52,929 nt of DNA from Candidatus Altarchaeota archaeon. GTDB lineage: Archaea; Altiarchaeota; Altiarchaeia; IMC4; QMZM01. Numbering within the stretch: the stretch's first letter is position 1; each line of letters opens with the position of its first letter. Under the pieces are notes generated by a model, which was given only the letters and a program-made list of their open reading frames with translations, searched no databases and was not told the origin of the DNA. Both the position numbers and the translations under genes were made by a program. The DNA is taken from the NCBI GenBank assembly GCA_030609775.1, contig JAUWTD010000003.1, forward strand, positions 1 through 52,929, given 5' to 3'. Below, one piece after another: positions 52,305 to 52,929 of this stretch.

Positions 52305-52309
52305 AGAAA

Positions 52310-52852
52310 ATGGCGGAAATAAAAGCAGAGATAGAAATAATCGACGGAGTCGACATCGAAATCAAAGACAATAAAATAACCGCTAAAGGCAAGCTTGGTG
52401 AACTAATCCGGGAATTCCCTGCCGAAAAGTTAAAGATTACTAAAAACGATAACACAATCATTTTAATTGTTTCTTCAGATAAGAGAAAACAAAGAGCACT
52501 TCTCGGAACATGGAGAGGTCACATACAAAATATGGTCAACGGTGTTTTTGAAGGATTCACATACAAACTAAAAATAGTGTACTCTCATTTTCCAATGACT
52601 GTTAAGACTCAAGGAGATATAATATTGATAGAAAATTTTTTAGGTGAACGATTCCCAAGGAAGACAAAAATAATTAAAAACGTTTCCGTAGACATAAATG
52701 GTCAAGAGATTACGGTGAGCGGAGTCGATAAAGAAAGTGTATCCCAGACTGCTGCTAATATGGAGCAGGTTACGCGTATACGCCGACTTGATCCGCGGGT
52801 ATTCCAAGACGGAATCTATATAATAGAGAAAGATGGCAAAGAAATCAACTGA
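52310..52852 (+). CDS. rpl6: Large ribosomal subunit protein uL6
   Basis: The 180-aa archaeal uL6 has two related alpha/beta domains: GVDIEIKDNKITAKGKLGELIREFP, WRGHIQNMVNGVFEGFTYKLKIVYSHFPMTV, and the archaeal C-terminal RIRRLDPRVFQDGIYIIEKDG. It begins 5 nt after uS8 and overlaps the next gene by 20 nt. Confidence 0.95.
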   Translation: MAEIKAEIEIIDGVDIEIKDNKITAKGKLGELIREFPAEKLKITKNDNTIILIVSSDKRKQRALLGTWRGHIQNMVNGVFEGFTYKLKIVYSHFPMTVKTQGDIILIENFLGERFPRKTKIIKNVSVDINGQEITVSGVDKESVSQTAANMEQVTRIRRLDPRVFQDGIYIIEKDGKEIN

Positions 52853-52929
52853 AACCTCTGATGCAAAAAAGAAAACAAAAGAGGTAAAAAAACCTGTTGC
52901 AGAGAAGACTGTCACAGGAAAAGAAAAGG
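52833..52929 (+). CDS. Probable eL32 with lysine-rich N-terminal extension (3' end outside window)
   Basis: An open frame starts at ATG 52833, overlapping the uL6 end by 20 nt, and is open to the window end (32 codons: MAKKSTETSDAKKK, then alternating Lys-rich/Glu/Thr residues). The sequence is low complexity and not identifiable alone, but in archaea uL6 is followed by eL32, and lysine-rich N-terminal extensions of eL32 are known. The body of the protein is beyond the window. Confidence 0.5.
   Translation, partial: MAKKSTETSDAKKKTKEVKKPVAEKTVTGKEK

Overview
The window is archaeal. It has an archaeal RNA polymerase operon (H, an unsplit B, A', A''), eukaryote-type ribosomal proteins (eL30, eS17, eL40), IF-5A, archaeal NusA, class III pilin signal peptides, TATA-type promoters with many apparently leaderless starts, and a tRNA-Arg whose intron forms a bulge-helix-bulge. 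The DNA is moderately AT-rich and gene-dense, with frequent GTG/TTG starts and ATGA overlaps. An undivided rpoB argues against most methanogens and haloarchaea, while carbamoyl-phosphate synthase is cut into halves as in Methanocaldococcus. Biosynthesis is broad (thiamine, homoserine, archaeal aromatic entry, archaeosine precursor), so this is probably not a strongly reduced symbiont. An Altiarchaeota-like or related deep euryarchaeal lineage is my best guess, by inference only.

Layout. 1-2170: Nog1-type GTPase and the tRNA t6A methylthiotransferase. 2181-4684: a flippase-like membrane protein, a thiamine-binding-like protein, a Cys-repeat lipoprotein and a lone GcvH. 4815-11473: a surface-sugar island with a cobalamin-type radical SAM protein, a GT4 glycosyltransferase and a complete four-gene set (acetyltransferase, aminotransferase, Gfo/Idh oxidoreductase, UDP-sugar dehydrogenase) for a UDP-2,3-diacetamido uronic acid. 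11485-14806: BofA-like protein, intron-containing tRNA-Arg(GCG), thiC, marC, dCMP deaminase, IF-5A. 14823-18363: a large propeller plus helical-repeat surface protein, a GlmU-like enzyme and a GatC-like protein. 18425-24115: a type IV pilus locus (two pilins, two TadB/C-type membrane proteins, ATPase) with an embedded NERD-domain gene. 24171-32456: secreted/membrane and glycosylation genes, an ACT protein with homoserine dehydrogenase, a CrtI-like oxidoreductase and an AglH/MraY-like transferase. 32501-37140: tRNA-Gly, SppA, eS17, a secreted transglutaminase-like protein, a Cas4-like nuclease, a membrane OB-fold protein and eL40 (missing from the ORF track). 37277-38795: N-terminal half of CarB and initiator tRNA-Met. 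38796-39135: a repeat-rich gap. 39136-43542: a ribbon-helix-helix gene leading queD-queC-queE-mptA, then an ADH synthase and a four-CBS protein. 43599-52929: the RNA polymerase/uS12 operon, joined abruptly to uS8-uL6-(eL32).

The main theme outside housekeeping genes is the cell surface. UDP-GlcNAc supply (GlmU-like), its conversion to a diacetamido uronic acid, a GlcNAc-1-phosphate transferase, GT2/GT4/GT-C-like enzymes, pili, and several signal-peptide proteins rich in N-x-S/T sequons fit together as an N-glycosylated envelope. The least explained pieces are the membrane OB-fold/Cas4-like/transglutaminase set, the Cys-repeat lipoprotein, the propeller/helical-repeat protein with a triplicated 15-bp lipobox repeat, and the possible self-regulated archaeosine operon.
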